The position numbers and the translations under genes were made by a program. A DNA stretch of 64,000 nt from an uncultured Luteitalea sp. (lineage in GTDB: Bacteria > Acidobacteriota > Vicinamibacteria > Vicinamibacterales > Vicinamibacteraceae), in contig CAKTDA010000001.1 of assembly GCA_934541105.1 (NCBI GenBank), forward strand, positions 744,001 to 808,000. The letters run 5' to 3'. The notes under the pieces are model-generated. The model worked only from the letters and a program-made list of their open reading frames with translations. It was not told where the DNA came from and ran no database searches. How positions within the stretch are numbered: the stretch's first letter is position 1; each line of letters opens with the position of its first letter. Positions 51,969 to 59,969 of the stretch are shown here, piece after piece.

Positions 51969-52751
51969 CTAGCGACCGGTGAACGACGGCTGACGCTTCT
52001 CGAGGAACGCACGAATGCCTTCGCGGCTGTCGGCGGTCGAGAAGGCCAGCCCGAAGAGCTGCGCCTCGACGGTGAGTCCGTCGGCAAGCGGGCGGTCGAG
52101 GCCGCCGGCAACCGCCGCGCGCGCATAGCGCAGGGCCAGCGGGGCCCGTGTCGCCAGCTGGCCGGCAAGGTCGCGCGCCTCGTCGAGGAGCGACGCGGGG
52201 GGCACGACACGCAAGGCCAGCCCGGCCGCGACGGCCTCGTCGGCCGTGAGTTGACGGCCGGTGAGAATCAACTCGAGGGCGCGCTGGCGTCCGACGGCGC
52301 GCGCGAGCCGTTGCGTGCCGCCGAACCCGGGAATGAGGCCGAGCGACGTCTCGGGCAGCCCCATCCGCGCCGTGTCTGCCACGAGCCGGAACGTACAGGC
52401 AAGCGCGAGTTCGCATCCGCCGCCGAGCGCATAGCCGTTGATGGCCGCAATCGACGGAACGGGGAGGCCTTCGAGGGCGTCGAACACCGACTGCCCGAGG
52501 CGGGCGTACTGCGTGGCCTGGTCGGGCGTGAAGTGCTCGAACTCGCCGATGTCGGCGCCGGCCACGAATGCCTTCTGCCCGGCCCCGGTGACGATCAGGA
52601 CCCTCAGCGAGGCATCGCCCGCCAGGTCGTCGAGGACGGCATGCAGTTGCTCGAGCGCCGCGCGGTCGAGTGCGTTCAACCGATCGGGCCGCGCAATCGT
52701 CAGCACGCGAACGGCATCGGTGCCCGAGAGTTCGATGTGCGCGTGGGACAT
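51969..52751 (-). CDS. Enoyl-CoA hydratase/isomerase family protein
   Basis: A 260-residue crotonase-fold enzyme. The CoA-binding/oxyanion blocks are F-V-A-G-A-D-I-G-E-F and N-G-Y-A-L-G-G-G-C-E-L-A-L-A-C. The catalytic glutamate region is L-P-E-T-S-L-G-L-I-P-G-F-G-G-T-Q-R-L, with both acidic residues of true hydratases (one in G-C-E, one in P-E-T). Likely beta-oxidation or related acyl-CoA metabolism with the acyl-CoA dehydrogenase 5 kb away. The ATG is preceded by a degenerate heptamer array. Confidence 0.92.
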   Translation of the reverse strand: MSHAHIELSGTDAVRVLTIARPDRLNALDRAALEQLHAVLDDLAGDASLRVLIVTGAGQKAFVAGADIGEFEHFTPDQATQYARLGQSVFDALEGLPVPSIAAINGYALGGGCELALACTFRLVADTARMGLPETSLGLIPGFGGTQRLARAVGRQRALELILTGRQLTADEAVAAGLALRVVPPASLLDEARDLAGQLATRAPLALRYARAAVAGGLDRPLADGLTVEAQLFGLAFSTADSREGIRAFLEKRQPSFTGR

Positions 52752-52783
52752 GGGTTCGGAATCGGAATCGGGTATCGGGTAGC
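52752..52783 (-). repeat. Degenerate CCGAAT-type array before the enoyl-CoA hydratase gene
   Basis: Units of 6-7 nt related to CCCGAAT (GGTTCGGAATCGG on the plus strand and variants) run directly up to the ATG at 52751. Less regular than the arrays at 31710 and 58438. The remainder of the 100-nt gap to 52851 shows nothing else recognisable. Confidence 0.6.
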
Positions 52784-52851
52784 TGGACGCGGTACGGAGC
52801 CTGGATCGGGACCACGCGTCGCGGAGCTCGGACCGAGCCGGGCCGTGCCGA

Positions 52852-53247
52852 TCAGGCGCGCGGGGTGGATGTGCGCCCGCGCAGCAGTATAGCCGACGCC
52901 CCCGCCGCGACCAGGCCGATCGCCGCACCTGCGGCGTCGGCCACCACGTCCCCGACGTCGGGCGTGCGGCCGGGCACGAACGACTGGTGGAACTCGTCGG
53001 AGACGCCATACAGCACGGCGATGACGAAGGCGCCGCCGATGGCCTGGCGCGACACGCGCGCCACGCGGCCGCCTGCAAGTCCGACGAGCACGAGGACGGC
53101 CAGCAGGGCGTATGCGAGGACGTGCGCCTGCTTGTCGCCGAGCCCGGCCGGACTCGGGAGCTTGGGCTGGGCCGACAGCACGAAGATGACGGTGGCCCAG
53201 CCGATCGCAGGCAGCCACGCCAGCCAGCGACGGGCAGCCGGGGTCAC
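52852..53247 (-). CDS. VanZ-family membrane protein
   Basis: A 131-residue protein with about four transmembrane segments. V-I-F-V-L-S-A-Q-P-K-L-P, D-K-Q-A-H-V-L-A-Y-A-L-L and Y-G-V-S-D-E-F-H-Q-S-F-V-P-G-R-T-P-D-V-G-D-V-V-A-D are the VanZ-like signature. VanZ proteins outside vancomycin clusters have no firm function. GTG start overlapping the stop of the small membrane protein upstream. Confidence 0.85.
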   Translation of the reverse strand: MTPAARRWLAWLPAIGWATVIFVLSAQPKLPSPAGLGDKQAHVLAYALLAVLVLVGLAGGRVARVSRQAIGGAFVIAVLYGVSDEFHQSFVPGRTPDVGDVVADAAGAAIGLVAAGASAILLRGRTSTPRA

Positions 53248-53417
53248 AGCGGGAACGGGTACATCACCCAGCCGAGCAGCAGCCCGACGCCGATGAAGGC
53301 GGCGCCGATGTAGGCCGCGAGGCGGACCTGCTCCGTGCGGTCGTCCTTCTGGAGCACGGCCATCACGCTCGCGACGCAGGCCGCGAAGAACACCAGCAGC
53401 AGGAGGTGGCTCGTCAT
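53244..53417 (-). CDS. Small two-helix membrane protein
   Basis: A 57-residue protein beginning M-T-S-H-L-L-L-L-V-F-F-A. Two hydrophobic segments at ~4-21 and ~34-53 are joined by the charged turn Q-K-D-D-R-T-E-Q-V-R. It is coupled at both ends: its ATG overlaps the preceding stop (TGATG) and its stop overlaps the VanZ start (GTGA). That tight packing argues it is real; no family recognised. Confidence 0.6.
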   Translation of the reverse strand: MTSHLLLLVFFAACVASVMAVLQKDDRTEQVRLAAYIGAAFIGVGLLLGWVMYPFPL

Positions 53418-53815
53418 CAGGGCTTGCGTCCGATCGCGATGTCGTAGGCGTCGAGCACGACGAGCGCGTTGAGCAGCCCGGCGACGATCAGGTAAGTATT
53501 CGCATACTCGTAGCTCACGGCCACGACGTTGCCGGCCCCGAGCCCGGCGGCCCACGCCACGAAGTACGGGAGGCCGATGCCGATGTTCGCGAGGGCGGCG
53601 AGCGCCACGAGGGGCTGGCCGGGCTCGAACGGGAAGATCCGTCCCTCCAGCCACACGCCGGCCGCAAAGAGCGCAACGAGCACCACGAGGAAGATGACGC
53701 CCTTGTCCCGGCGTCCGAGCCACGCGTGCGCGGCCCCGGGCACCAGCCATCCGAGCCCACAGAGCACGAGCGGCGGCAACGGAGGCAGTGAGGGCGAGGC
53801 GGAACGGGCGTTCAT
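53417..53815 (-). CDS. DUF6677-like integral membrane protein
   Basis: A 132-residue protein with four hydrophobic segments. The start L-G-W-L-V-P-G-A-A-H-A-W-L-G-R-R-D-K-G-V-I-F is the pattern of a short family annotated DUF6677 in Acidobacteriota and relatives. A-Y-D-I-A near the end. Role unknown. The ATG at 53815 lies 9 nt after a TACACT hexamer, so this gene begins the three-gene membrane set ending in VanZ. Confidence 0.65.
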   Translation of the reverse strand: MNARSASPSLPPLPPLVLCGLGWLVPGAAHAWLGRRDKGVIFLVVLVALFAAGVWLEGRIFPFEPGQPLVALAALANIGIGLPYFVAWAAGLGAGNVVAVSYEYANTYLIVAGLLNALVVLDAYDIAIGRKP

Positions 53816-53824
53816 CAGCCGGTT

Positions 53825-53830
53825 AGTGTA
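53825..53830 (-). promoter_or_regulatory. -10 hexamer TACACT, start-proximal (DUF6677-like gene)
   Basis: TACACT ends 9 nt before the ATG at 53815 with no Shine-Dalgarno sequence, in a 40-nt gap after the DUF2085 gene. Confidence 0.4.
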
Positions 53831-53855
53831 CCAAGGGACGCAGGCCGGGGGCGCC

Positions 53856-54401
53856 TCAGCGGGGCGACGCGAAGGCACGGCCGACGAGGACACCGACACT
53901 GGCCCCGAGCGGCAGCGCCGCCAGCGCGCGCCCGGCGGTGCCCGGATCCCACGCGCCACCCGCCTCGAGCAGCCACGTCGCCAGGGTCGGGGCGGCCGCG
54001 ATGGCGACGAGGACGGCCCGGCGATCGAGAACGGCGGTCCCTGGCGCGGCCGCAGCGTCGCGCCCGCGGCGCCGCCACCCGAGGCTCGCGACGAGCCCGA
54101 GCGCGCCCGACATGTACAGCCCGGCGCATCGCCCGCAGACCGGCATGTGGCGTCCCGCGACCCGGAAGGAACGCTCCGGCCGCTGATGGCACACGCGCGA
54201 CGCCATCAGGTACACGGTCGTCGCCGCCATGCGCGCCCCGGCCGGCGTGTCGCGCGCGATCACGACGGGCGCGGCGACAATGGCCAGCAGCCACAGCAGG
54301 GCGGCGGCGACGGCGGCGACACGCCACCGACGCGTCGCACGCGCGTCGCGTCCCGTCTCAGAACGGGGACGCGCTGCCGAAGGCTTCGGTGTAGCGCTCA
54401 C
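53856..54401 (-). CDS. DUF2085 membrane protein
   Basis: About 181 residues with three to four hydrophobic segments. R-V-C-H-Q-R-P-E-R-S-F and C-G-R-C-A-G-L-Y are the DUF2085 signature: cysteines and a histidine that may bind a metal at the membrane. The start is uncertain. The GTG at 54401 overlaps the 3' end of the kinase gene by 44 nt, and no closer in-frame start precedes the first helix. Confidence 0.7.
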   Translation of the reverse strand: MSATPKPSAARPRSETGRDARATRRWRVAAVAAALLWLLAIVAAPVVIARDTPAGARMAATTVYLMASRVCHQRPERSFRVAGRHMPVCGRCAGLYMSGALGLVASLGWRRRGRDAAAAPGTAVLDRRAVLVAIAAAPTLATWLLEAGGAWDPGTAGRALAALPLGASVGVLVGRAFASPR

Positions 54402-55299
54402 GGAACTCGTCGAGCGTGTACGCGTGGCTCTGGCCGCCGACGTGCTCGAGCGCGTAGGTCGCCGCCACGCTGCCGAGGCGCCCGCACGTCTCCCAGTCGG
54501 CGCCGAGCGCAAGCCCCTTCATCAGCCCGCCGCGATACGCATCGCCCACGCCGGTGGGGTCCGCAATGCGCCGCTCGGGCGCCACGGGCACGTCGATGCG
54601 CTGCGCCGGCACGTGAATCGACGAGCCATGCTCGCCCTTCGTGATGATCACCGCCTCGGACTTCTCGAGCAGGGCGTCGACGTCGAGGCCCGTCTTCTCG
54701 CGGATCAACTCGTACTCGTAGTCGTTGCAGATGACGATGTTGGCGCCGACGAGGCCCGCCGCGAGGTCCGGGCCCTCCATGCGCGCGCACTGCTGGCCGG
54801 GGTCGAAGATGTAGCGCAGCCCCAGCGCGCGGCACTCCTCGGCGTACTGCACCATCGCCTTCGGATCGTTGGGCGCGATGATCACGAGATCGGGCCGCTC
54901 GACGGTCCGGAACGACAGTTCGTCGGCAGCCGCCATCGCGCCGGCGTAGAACGACGCGATCTGGTTGTTCTGCATGTCGGTGCTGCAGAAGAACGAGGCC
55001 GTGAACTTGCCGGCAACCTCGACGACGAGCGACGTGTCGACGTGTGCCGCCTCGAGCCAGGCGCGATAGTCGGAGAAGTCCTGGCCCGCCGTCCCCATCA
55101 GCGCCGGCCGCTCACCGAGCAGCGCGAGCGTGTAGGCAATGTTGGGCGCGCAGCCGCCGCGGCGCTTCTCCATCTCGTCGACGAGAAAGCTGAGGCTCAG
55201 GCGCTTGAGGTGTTCAGGGAGCAGCAGCTCCGTGAACGCCCCCGGGAAGGTCATGAGGTAGTCGTAGGCGATCGAACCGGTGACGATGTGACGTGGCAT
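54358..55299 (-). CDS. PfkB-family carbohydrate/nucleoside kinase
   Basis: A 313-residue ribokinase-fold kinase. N-terminal T-G-S-I-A-Y-D-Y-L-M, glycine motif G-G-C-A-P-N-I-A-Y-T, and the C-terminal signature D-P-T-G-V-G-D-A-Y-R-G-G with the catalytic aspartate (usual form G-A-G-D). Its position next to MTA phosphorylase makes an adenosine-kinase-like salvage role plausible, but other sugars cannot be excluded. A degenerate GCGGGTA/CCCGAT repeat lies just upstream. Confidence 0.85.
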   Translation of the reverse strand: MPRHIVTGSIAYDYLMTFPGAFTELLLPEHLKRLSLSFLVDEMEKRRGGCAPNIAYTLALLGERPALMGTAGQDFSDYRAWLEAAHVDTSLVVEVAGKFTASFFCSTDMQNNQIASFYAGAMAAADELSFRTVERPDLVIIAPNDPKAMVQYAEECRALGLRYIFDPGQQCARMEGPDLAAGLVGANIVICNDYEYELIREKTGLDVDALLEKSEAVIITKGEHGSSIHVPAQRIDVPVAPERRIADPTGVGDAYRGGLMKGLALGADWETCGRLGSVAATYALEHVGGQSHAYTLDEFRERYTEAFGSASPF

Positions 55300-55350
55300 G
55301 AGAATCGGGTAGCAGACAGCGGATAGCGGGTAGCGGGTGGCGGGTCGCGG
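55300..55350. repeat. GCGGGTA heptamer array, MTAP/PfkB gap
   Basis: About five 7-nt units around GCGGGTA between ~55320 and 55350, preceded by a CCCGATTCT unit next to the kinase ATG. The last units form one arm of the hairpin after the MTAP gene. Confidence 0.7.
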
Positions 55351-55369
55351 GCGCAGGCCGCGACCCGCC
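55339..55369 (-). terminator. Hairpin after MTA phosphorylase
   Basis: A perfect 12-bp stem (55339-55350 with 55358-55369) around a 7-nt loop, starting directly after the TAA of the MTAP gene. One arm is made from the heptamer array. No T-run. Confidence 0.55.
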
Positions 55370-55370
55370 G

Positions 55371-56237
55371 TTACGTGCCGAGGTACTTGCCCATGATCGG
55401 GGCGAGCCTGCGGCGCGTGGCCTCGGGGACGGCGTCAGGCCGCGTGATGATGGCCGTCGCGAGTGCGGTGCCGCAGCCGCATGTGCGCGGTGCGCCCCCG
55501 AGCGCTTCGACGGCACCGGCAATCACCTGCTGCGCGGTGCGCGCATTCTGCGTCAGGTTCGCGATGATCATCTCCACCGTGACGTGGTCGTGATCCGGAT
55601 GCCAGCAGTCGTAGTCGGTGACGAGCGCGATCGTCGCGTAGCAGATCTCCGCCTCGCGCGCGAGCTTGGCTTCCTGCAGGTTCGTCATCCCGATGACGTG
55701 CGCACCCCACGAGCGATACAGGTTCGACTCGGCCTTGGTCGAGAACGCCGGGCCCTCCATGCACACGTACGTGCCGCCCTTGCGGACGGTCGCGCCGGCC
55801 GCGACGGCCGCATCGTGCGCGGCTTGTGCAACGAGGCCGCAGACCGGGTCGCCGAACGCGATGTGCCCCACCACGCCGTCGCCGAAGAAGGTCCCGGTCC
55901 GCCCCTGCGTGCGATCGATGAACTGATCCGGAATCACGAGGTCGAGCGGCGCAATCTCCTCGCGCAGGGACCCGACGGCGCTGGCCGACAGGATCCGCTC
56001 CACGCCGAGCGTCTTCAAGCCGTAGATGTTCGCGCGGAAGTTCAGCTCCGACGGCATGATCCGATGGCCGGCTCCATGCCTGGCCAGGAAGGCCACACGC
56101 GTGCCGCGCAGCTTGCCCGTCACGTAGGGCGCCGACGGCGGACCGAACGGGGTGTCGATGGTGAGCTCGTGTCGGTCGGTGAGTTCGGCCATGTCGTACA
56201 GGCCGCTGCCGCCGATGATGCCGATCTGGATGGACAT
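55371..56237 (-). CDS. mtnP: S-methyl-5'-thioadenosine phosphorylase
   Basis: A 288-residue purine-nucleoside-phosphorylase-family enzyme cleaving methylthioadenosine to adenine and methylthioribose-1-phosphate. I-G-I-I-G-G-S-G-L-Y-D, phosphate-binding F-L-A-R-H-G-A-G-H-R, N-F-R-A-N-I-Y-G-L-K, M-E-G-P-A-F-S-T-K-A-E and G-M-T-N-L-Q-E-A-K-L-A-R-E-A-E are MTAP-typical. ATG immediately preceded by a (CCCGAAT)n-type array. Upstream gene meaB runs the same way, 116 nt away. Confidence 0.93.
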   Translation of the reverse strand: MSIQIGIIGGSGLYDMAELTDRHELTIDTPFGPPSAPYVTGKLRGTRVAFLARHGAGHRIMPSELNFRANIYGLKTLGVERILSASAVGSLREEIAPLDLVIPDQFIDRTQGRTGTFFGDGVVGHIAFGDPVCGLVAQAAHDAAVAAGATVRKGGTYVCMEGPAFSTKAESNLYRSWGAHVIGMTNLQEAKLAREAEICYATIALVTDYDCWHPDHDHVTVEMIIANLTQNARTAQQVIAGAVEALGGAPRTCGCGTALATAIITRPDAVPEATRRRLAPIMGKYLGT

Positions 56238-56280
56238 GTTCGGGATTCGGGGTTCGGGATTCCGGACTCGGGGTTCGGGC
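56238..56280 (-). repeat. (CCCGAAT)n heptamer array before mtnP
   Basis: About six units with variants (CCCGAAC, CCCGAGT) on the minus strand, ending directly at the ATG of mtnP. The rest of the gap to meaB (56281-56353) has no feature recognised. Confidence 0.85.
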
Positions 56281-56353
56281 GGCGCCAGGCTTCGTTGGGC
56301 TCCGCGCCAACACGACATGATGGCGGCCGCCACGGGCCATTGTCCAGCCGCAG

Positions 56354-57301
56354 TCAGCGGCGGACCAGGCGCTCGACGAGCGCGGCCGCGGCCGCATGCG
56401 GGTCGATCTCGCGGCGCGCAATACGCGCGATCACCTCGTCGAACTCGCCTGGCGCGAGCAACCGGCGCTCGACATGCGCCAGCAACTGCCGCCCCAGCAG
56501 GTCGCGAATGCGGACGGCCGCCCGCTCGCGGCGCCTGCCCGGCAGCAGGCCCGTCGATTGCTCCCTGAACGCCTGCACGGCCTTCGCCAGTTCCGGCAGT
56601 CCCGCGCGTGTCGTCGCCTCGGTGCGGAGGACCGGCGGCCGCCAGCGGCCCTCGCCGAACGGCTGCAGCGACAGCAGCGCCTCGATCGACGCAACCGTGC
56701 GGTCGGCGCCGTCGCGATCCGCCTTGTTGACGACGTAGACGTCGGCAATCTCCATGATGCCGGCCTTGAGCGCCTGCACGTCGTCGCCCGTGCCTGGCAC
56801 GACCACGACGATGGAGATGTCGGCCGTCCGGACCACGTCCACTTCGTCCTGCCCGACCCCGACGGTCTCGATGATGACGATGTCGTACCCGGCCGCGTCG
56901 AGGACGACGGCAACGTCCCCGGTGGCGCGGGCGAGGCCTCCGAGGTGCCCGCGCGTGGCCATGCTCCGGATGAAGACATCGGCGTCGCCTGCATGCTGCT
57001 GCATCCGCACGCGGTCGCCGAGCAGCGCGCCGCCTGTGAACGGGCTCGTGGGATCGATGGCGATCACGCCGACGCGCAGCGAGTGCTGCCGCCATTCGCC
57101 CACGAGGCCATCGACGAGCGTGCTCTTGCCGGCGCCCGGTGGCCCGGTGATGCCGACCAGGTAGGCCTGTCCGCCCGACGGGTGCAGCCGCGCGATGAGC
57201 GGAGCGGCCGACGGCGTCTCGTTCTCGACGAGCGAGATGGCGCGCGCGATGGCGCGGGCATCGCGGGCGCGCACGCGGGCGGCGATGTCGTCGAGGGTCA
57301 C
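56354..57301 (-). CDS. meaB: MeaB/ArgK-type GTPase (methylmalonyl-CoA mutase chaperone)
   Basis: A 315-residue G3E-family GTPase protecting and loading B12-dependent acyl-CoA mutases. P-loop G-I-T-G-P-P-G-A-G-K-S-T at ~50-61, I-D-P-T-S-P-F-T-G-G-A-L-L-G-D-R-V-R-M, E-T-V-G-V-G-Q-D-E (Walker B/switch II) and N-K-A-D specificity motif. GTG start overlapping the acyl-CoA dehydrogenase stop (GTGA). No mutase gene is in the window; the pairing points to propionyl- or isobutyryl-type acyl-CoA breakdown. Confidence 0.93.
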   Translation of the reverse strand: MTLDDIAARVRARDARAIARAISLVENETPSAAPLIARLHPSGGQAYLVGITGPPGAGKSTLVDGLVGEWRQHSLRVGVIAIDPTSPFTGGALLGDRVRMQQHAGDADVFIRSMATRGHLGGLARATGDVAVVLDAAGYDIVIIETVGVGQDEVDVVRTADISIVVVVPGTGDDVQALKAGIMEIADVYVVNKADRDGADRTVASIEALLSLQPFGEGRWRPPVLRTEATTRAGLPELAKAVQAFREQSTGLLPGRRRERAAVRIRDLLGRQLLAHVERRLLAPGEFDEVIARIARREIDPHAAAAALVERLVRR

Positions 57302-58437
57302 GCGAGCAACTGGCGGGCGATGACGAGCCGCTGGATCTCGCTCGTCCCCTCGCCGATCGTGAGCAGCTTGACGTCGCGGAAGTACTTCTCGGCGGGATAG
57401 TCCTTCACGAAGCCGTAGCCGCCGTGGATCTGCACGCATTCCTCGGCAGCGCGCACCGCCACTTCGCTTGCATACAGCTTGGCCATCGACGACTCCCGCG
57501 TCGTGCGCACGCCGTCCTCCTCGAGCGCGGCCGCACGGTACGTGAGCAGGCGGGCGGCCTCGATTCGCGTCACCAGGTCGGCAAGCTTCCAGCGGATGCC
57601 CTGGAACGAGGCGATGGGCTGGCCGAACTGCTCCCGCTGGAGGGCGTATGCACGCGCGGCGTCGTAGGCGCCCTGCGCGAGCCCGACCGACAGTGCCGCA
57701 ATGCCGATGCGGCCCGCGTCGAGCACCTGCAGCGTGTTGATGAACCCCTGGCCCTCCTCCCCGAGCAGCGCATCGGCGGGCACGCGGCAGCCGTCGAATA
57801 TCACCTCGCTCGTCTCGCTGGCACGCATGCCGAGCTTGTTCTCCTTGCGCCCGGCCCGCATGCCCTCCGTGCCGGCCGGCACGATGAACGCCGAGATGCC
57901 GCGATTCCCGCGAGCGCGGTCGGTGACCGCCATCACGACCATCACGCCGCAGATGTTGCCGTGCGTGGTGAAGGTCTTCGCACCGTCGATCACCCACCCG
58001 TCGTCGTCCCGTCGCGCGACCGTGCGCGTGCCGGCGGCGTCACTGCCCGCGGTCGGCTCGGTCAGGCCCCATGCGCCGAGCATCCGGCCGGTCGCGAGCG
58101 GCACGAGGTGACGCGCCTGCTGCGCGGGCGTGCCGAACATGCGGATGTGCGACGCGGCGAGCCCGTTGTGCGCCGCCACGCTCAGCGCGATCGCGGGATC
58201 CACGCGGGCGAGTTCCTCGATGCACAGGCAGTAGTCCACCGCCGACATGCCCGACCCGCCGAACTCCTCCGGCAGCTGGATGCCCATCAGCCCGAGGTCG
58301 GCAAGCGCCGGAAGCAGCGTCATCGGGAACTGCTGCGCCTCGTCCCATGCCGCGACATGCGGACGCAGTTCGCGCTCGGCGAACTCGCGAACGCTCTGGC
58401 GCAGCAGACGTTGATCGTCGGTGAGGTGGAGATCCAT
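57298..58437 (-). CDS. Acyl-CoA dehydrogenase
   Basis: A 379-residue FAD enzyme. L-T-E-P-T-A-G-S-D-A near ~128, W-V-I-D-G-A-K-T-F-T-T-H, R-E-Q-F-G-Q-P-I-A-S-F-Q, Q-I-H-G-G-Y-G-F-V-K-D-Y-P, and the catalytic base E363 in T-I-G-E-G-T-S-E-I-Q. This places it in the short/branched-chain group. It starts the pair with meaB. Electrons would pass to EtfAB and the membrane Fe-S oxidoreductase found elsewhere in the window. The ATG follows a (CCCGAAT)6 array with two bases between. Confidence 0.94.
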   Translation of the reverse strand: MDLHLTDDQRLLRQSVREFAERELRPHVAAWDEAQQFPMTLLPALADLGLMGIQLPEEFGGSGMSAVDYCLCIEELARVDPAIALSVAAHNGLAASHIRMFGTPAQQARHLVPLATGRMLGAWGLTEPTAGSDAAGTRTVARRDDDGWVIDGAKTFTTHGNICGVMVVMAVTDRARGNRGISAFIVPAGTEGMRAGRKENKLGMRASETSEVIFDGCRVPADALLGEEGQGFINTLQVLDAGRIGIAALSVGLAQGAYDAARAYALQREQFGQPIASFQGIRWKLADLVTRIEAARLLTYRAAALEEDGVRTTRESSMAKLYASEVAVRAAEECVQIHGGYGFVKDYPAEKYFRDVKLLTIGEGTSEIQRLVIARQLLA

Positions 58438-58480
58438 CGGGATTCGGGATTCGGGATTCGGGATTCGGGATTCGGGATTC
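58438..58480 (-). repeat. (CCCGAAT)6 heptamer array before the acyl-CoA dehydrogenase gene
   Basis: Six near-perfect heptamers, the most regular array of this family in the window, end at the ATG of the dehydrogenase gene. No Shine-Dalgarno sequence is present. Confidence 0.92.
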
Positions 58481-58517
58481 GCTACACCATAACTCGTACC
58501 CGGGATCCGAGTGCCCT

Positions 58518-58538
58518 CGACATTCCGCATTCCGCATG
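58518..58538 (+). repeat. Isolated CATTCCG module
   Basis: CGACATTCCGCATTCCGCAT is a short copy of the CATTGCG/CATTCCG module repeated five times at 59249-59942, found here alone ~0.7 kb upstream. Confidence 0.65.
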
Positions 58539-58580
58539 GCCATGCGCCCTCCCCGGCCGTACCCGATAACGGAACCCGGC

Positions 58581-58586
58581 GATAAT
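58581..58586 (+). promoter_or_regulatory. -10-like hexamer GATAAT, start-proximal (outer-membrane protein)
   Basis: GATAAT ends 6 nt before the ATG at 58593 with no Shine-Dalgarno sequence. Confidence 0.35.
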
Positions 58587-58592
58587 CCCGCG

Positions 58593-59081
58593 ATGCGCTC
58601 CCTCGCCCGTGCGATTCCGCTCGCCCTGCTCCTCCTCGTCGTGTCGGCATGGCCGGCGCGAGCCGATCTCACGCTGTTTGCCGGCCTGCAGGGCACGCCG
58701 GAGATCCGTCCGACGACAGGACTCAGCCTGGGTTTCGGCCTGCTCGTGGTCGGCTGGGAAGTCGAAGTGGCGCGGGCGTCGCAGCAGGTCGAGGACCGCG
58801 TGCCCTCCCTCGCGACGGGCACGGGCAGCGTCTACGTGCAGAACCCGATCCCGATTGGCGGCGTGCAGTTCTATGCGATTGCCGGCGCCGGACTCTACCG
58901 CGAGCGGCTCGACATGGGATGGCAGCAGACCGACGTCCACGTGGCGCTCGGCGGCGGCGCGAAGATTGGCCTCGCCGGCCCGCTGAAGCTGCGGCTCGAC
59001 TACCGGGTCTTCAAGCTGCGTGATTCACGCGTGGACGGCACGCCGCAGCGGGTGTACGCAGGCCTGGCGCTCGCGTTCTAG
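58593..59081 (+). CDS. Small outer-membrane beta-barrel protein
   Basis: A 162-residue exported protein. Signal peptide M-R-S-L-A-R-A-I-P-L-A-L-L-L-L ending P-A-R-A. The rest alternates hydrophobic and polar residues in about eight short strands separated by glycine turns (L-S-L-G-F-G-L-L-V-V-G-W-E-V-E-V-A; F-Y-A-I-A-G-A-G-L-Y-R-E-R) and ends in the aromatic A-L-A-F. This is the pattern of OmpW/OmpX-size barrels. No known family was recognised. It sits between a CATTCCG module and the repeat mosaic. Confidence 0.7.
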   Translation: MRSLARAIPLALLLLVVSAWPARADLTLFAGLQGTPEIRPTTGLSLGFGLLVVGWEVEVARASQQVEDRVPSLATGTGSVYVQNPIPIGGVQFYAIAGAGLYRERLDMGWQQTDVHVALGGGAKIGLAGPLKLRLDYRVFKLRDSRVDGTPQRVYAGLALAF

Positions 59082-59969
59082 CACTCGAGGGCCTCGTGCG
59101 TCGGACTGGGCCTTCGGCGTTCGGCCTTCGGCGTGAACGGCCTTCGGCCTTCGGCCTACGGGCTACATCGCGTTCGGCGTTCCGCGTACGGGGCGCGTTC
59201 GGGGCGCGCGCCCTCCCCGCGTCTCGCACCAGGTCCCTGAAGGTCCTCGACATTGCGCATTGCGCATTCCGCATTGTCGGCGTTCGGCGTTCGGCGTTCG
59301 GCCTACGGGCTACAGCCTGCAGACTTCGCGTTCGACGTTCGGGATTCGGGATTCGGGATTCGGCGTTCTGCGTTCGTGCCCGGTTCCCGAGGTCCTCGAC
59401 ATTGCGCATTCGGCATTCCGCATTGTCGGCGTTCCGCGTTCGGCGTTCGGCGTTCGGCGTTCGGCCTACGGGCTACAGCCTGCAGCCTACGCGTTCGGCG
59501 TTCCGCGTACAGGGCGCGCTCGGGGCGCGCGCCCTCCCAGCGTGCCGCACCAGGTCCCAGAAGGTCCTGGACATTGCGCATTGCGCATTCCGCATTGTCG
59601 GCGTTCGGCGTTCGACATTCAGCGTGAACGCCGTTCGGCCTACGGGCTACAGCCTGCAGCCTACGCGTTCGGCGTTCCTCGTACGGGGAGCGCGCCCTCC
59701 CGGCGTCCCGCACCAGGTCCCAGAAGGTCCTCGACATTGCGCATTGCGCATTCCGCATTGTCGGGGTTTCGGCGCTCCGCGTTCGGCCTACGGGCTACAG
59801 CCTGCAGCCTTCGCGTTCGACGTTCGGGATTCGACGTTCGGGATTCGGGATTCGGGATTCGGGATTCGGGATTCGGGATTCGGCGTTCGTGCCCGGTTCC
59901 CGAGATCCTCGACATTGCGCATTGCGCATTCCGCATTGTCGGCGTCCCGGCACCCGGCACCCGGACGTG
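59082..59969. repeat. Mosaic repeat array, five ~150-180-bp composite units
   Basis: No gene: open frames here are made of repeats. Five units each end in a conserved CATTGCG-CATTCCG-CATTGTCGG module (at ~59249, 59399, 59570, 59733, 59911). Each contains (GGCGTTC)n, a CTACGGGCTACAGCCTGCAG block and then one of two inserts. Type 1 carries a GC-rich GGGCGCG...CCCTCCC stretch and CACCAGGTCCC-AGAAGGTCCT. Type 2 carries (GGGATTC)n and GCCCGGTTCCCGAG. The order is 1-2-1-1-2. Most sub-repeats have a 7-bp period. It fills exactly the gap between the stops of two convergent genes. Confidence 0.85.

Noticed and set aside
55371..56237. MTA phosphorylase as the missing MqnB (futalosine hydrolase)
   Set aside because: The motifs are those of MTAP, it lies 20 kb from the mqn genes, and nothing ties it to the pathway.
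59249..59942. CRISPR array
   Set aside because: The conserved modules recur at 150-178 bp, the DNA between them is itself repetitive rather than unique spacers, and no cas gene is present.
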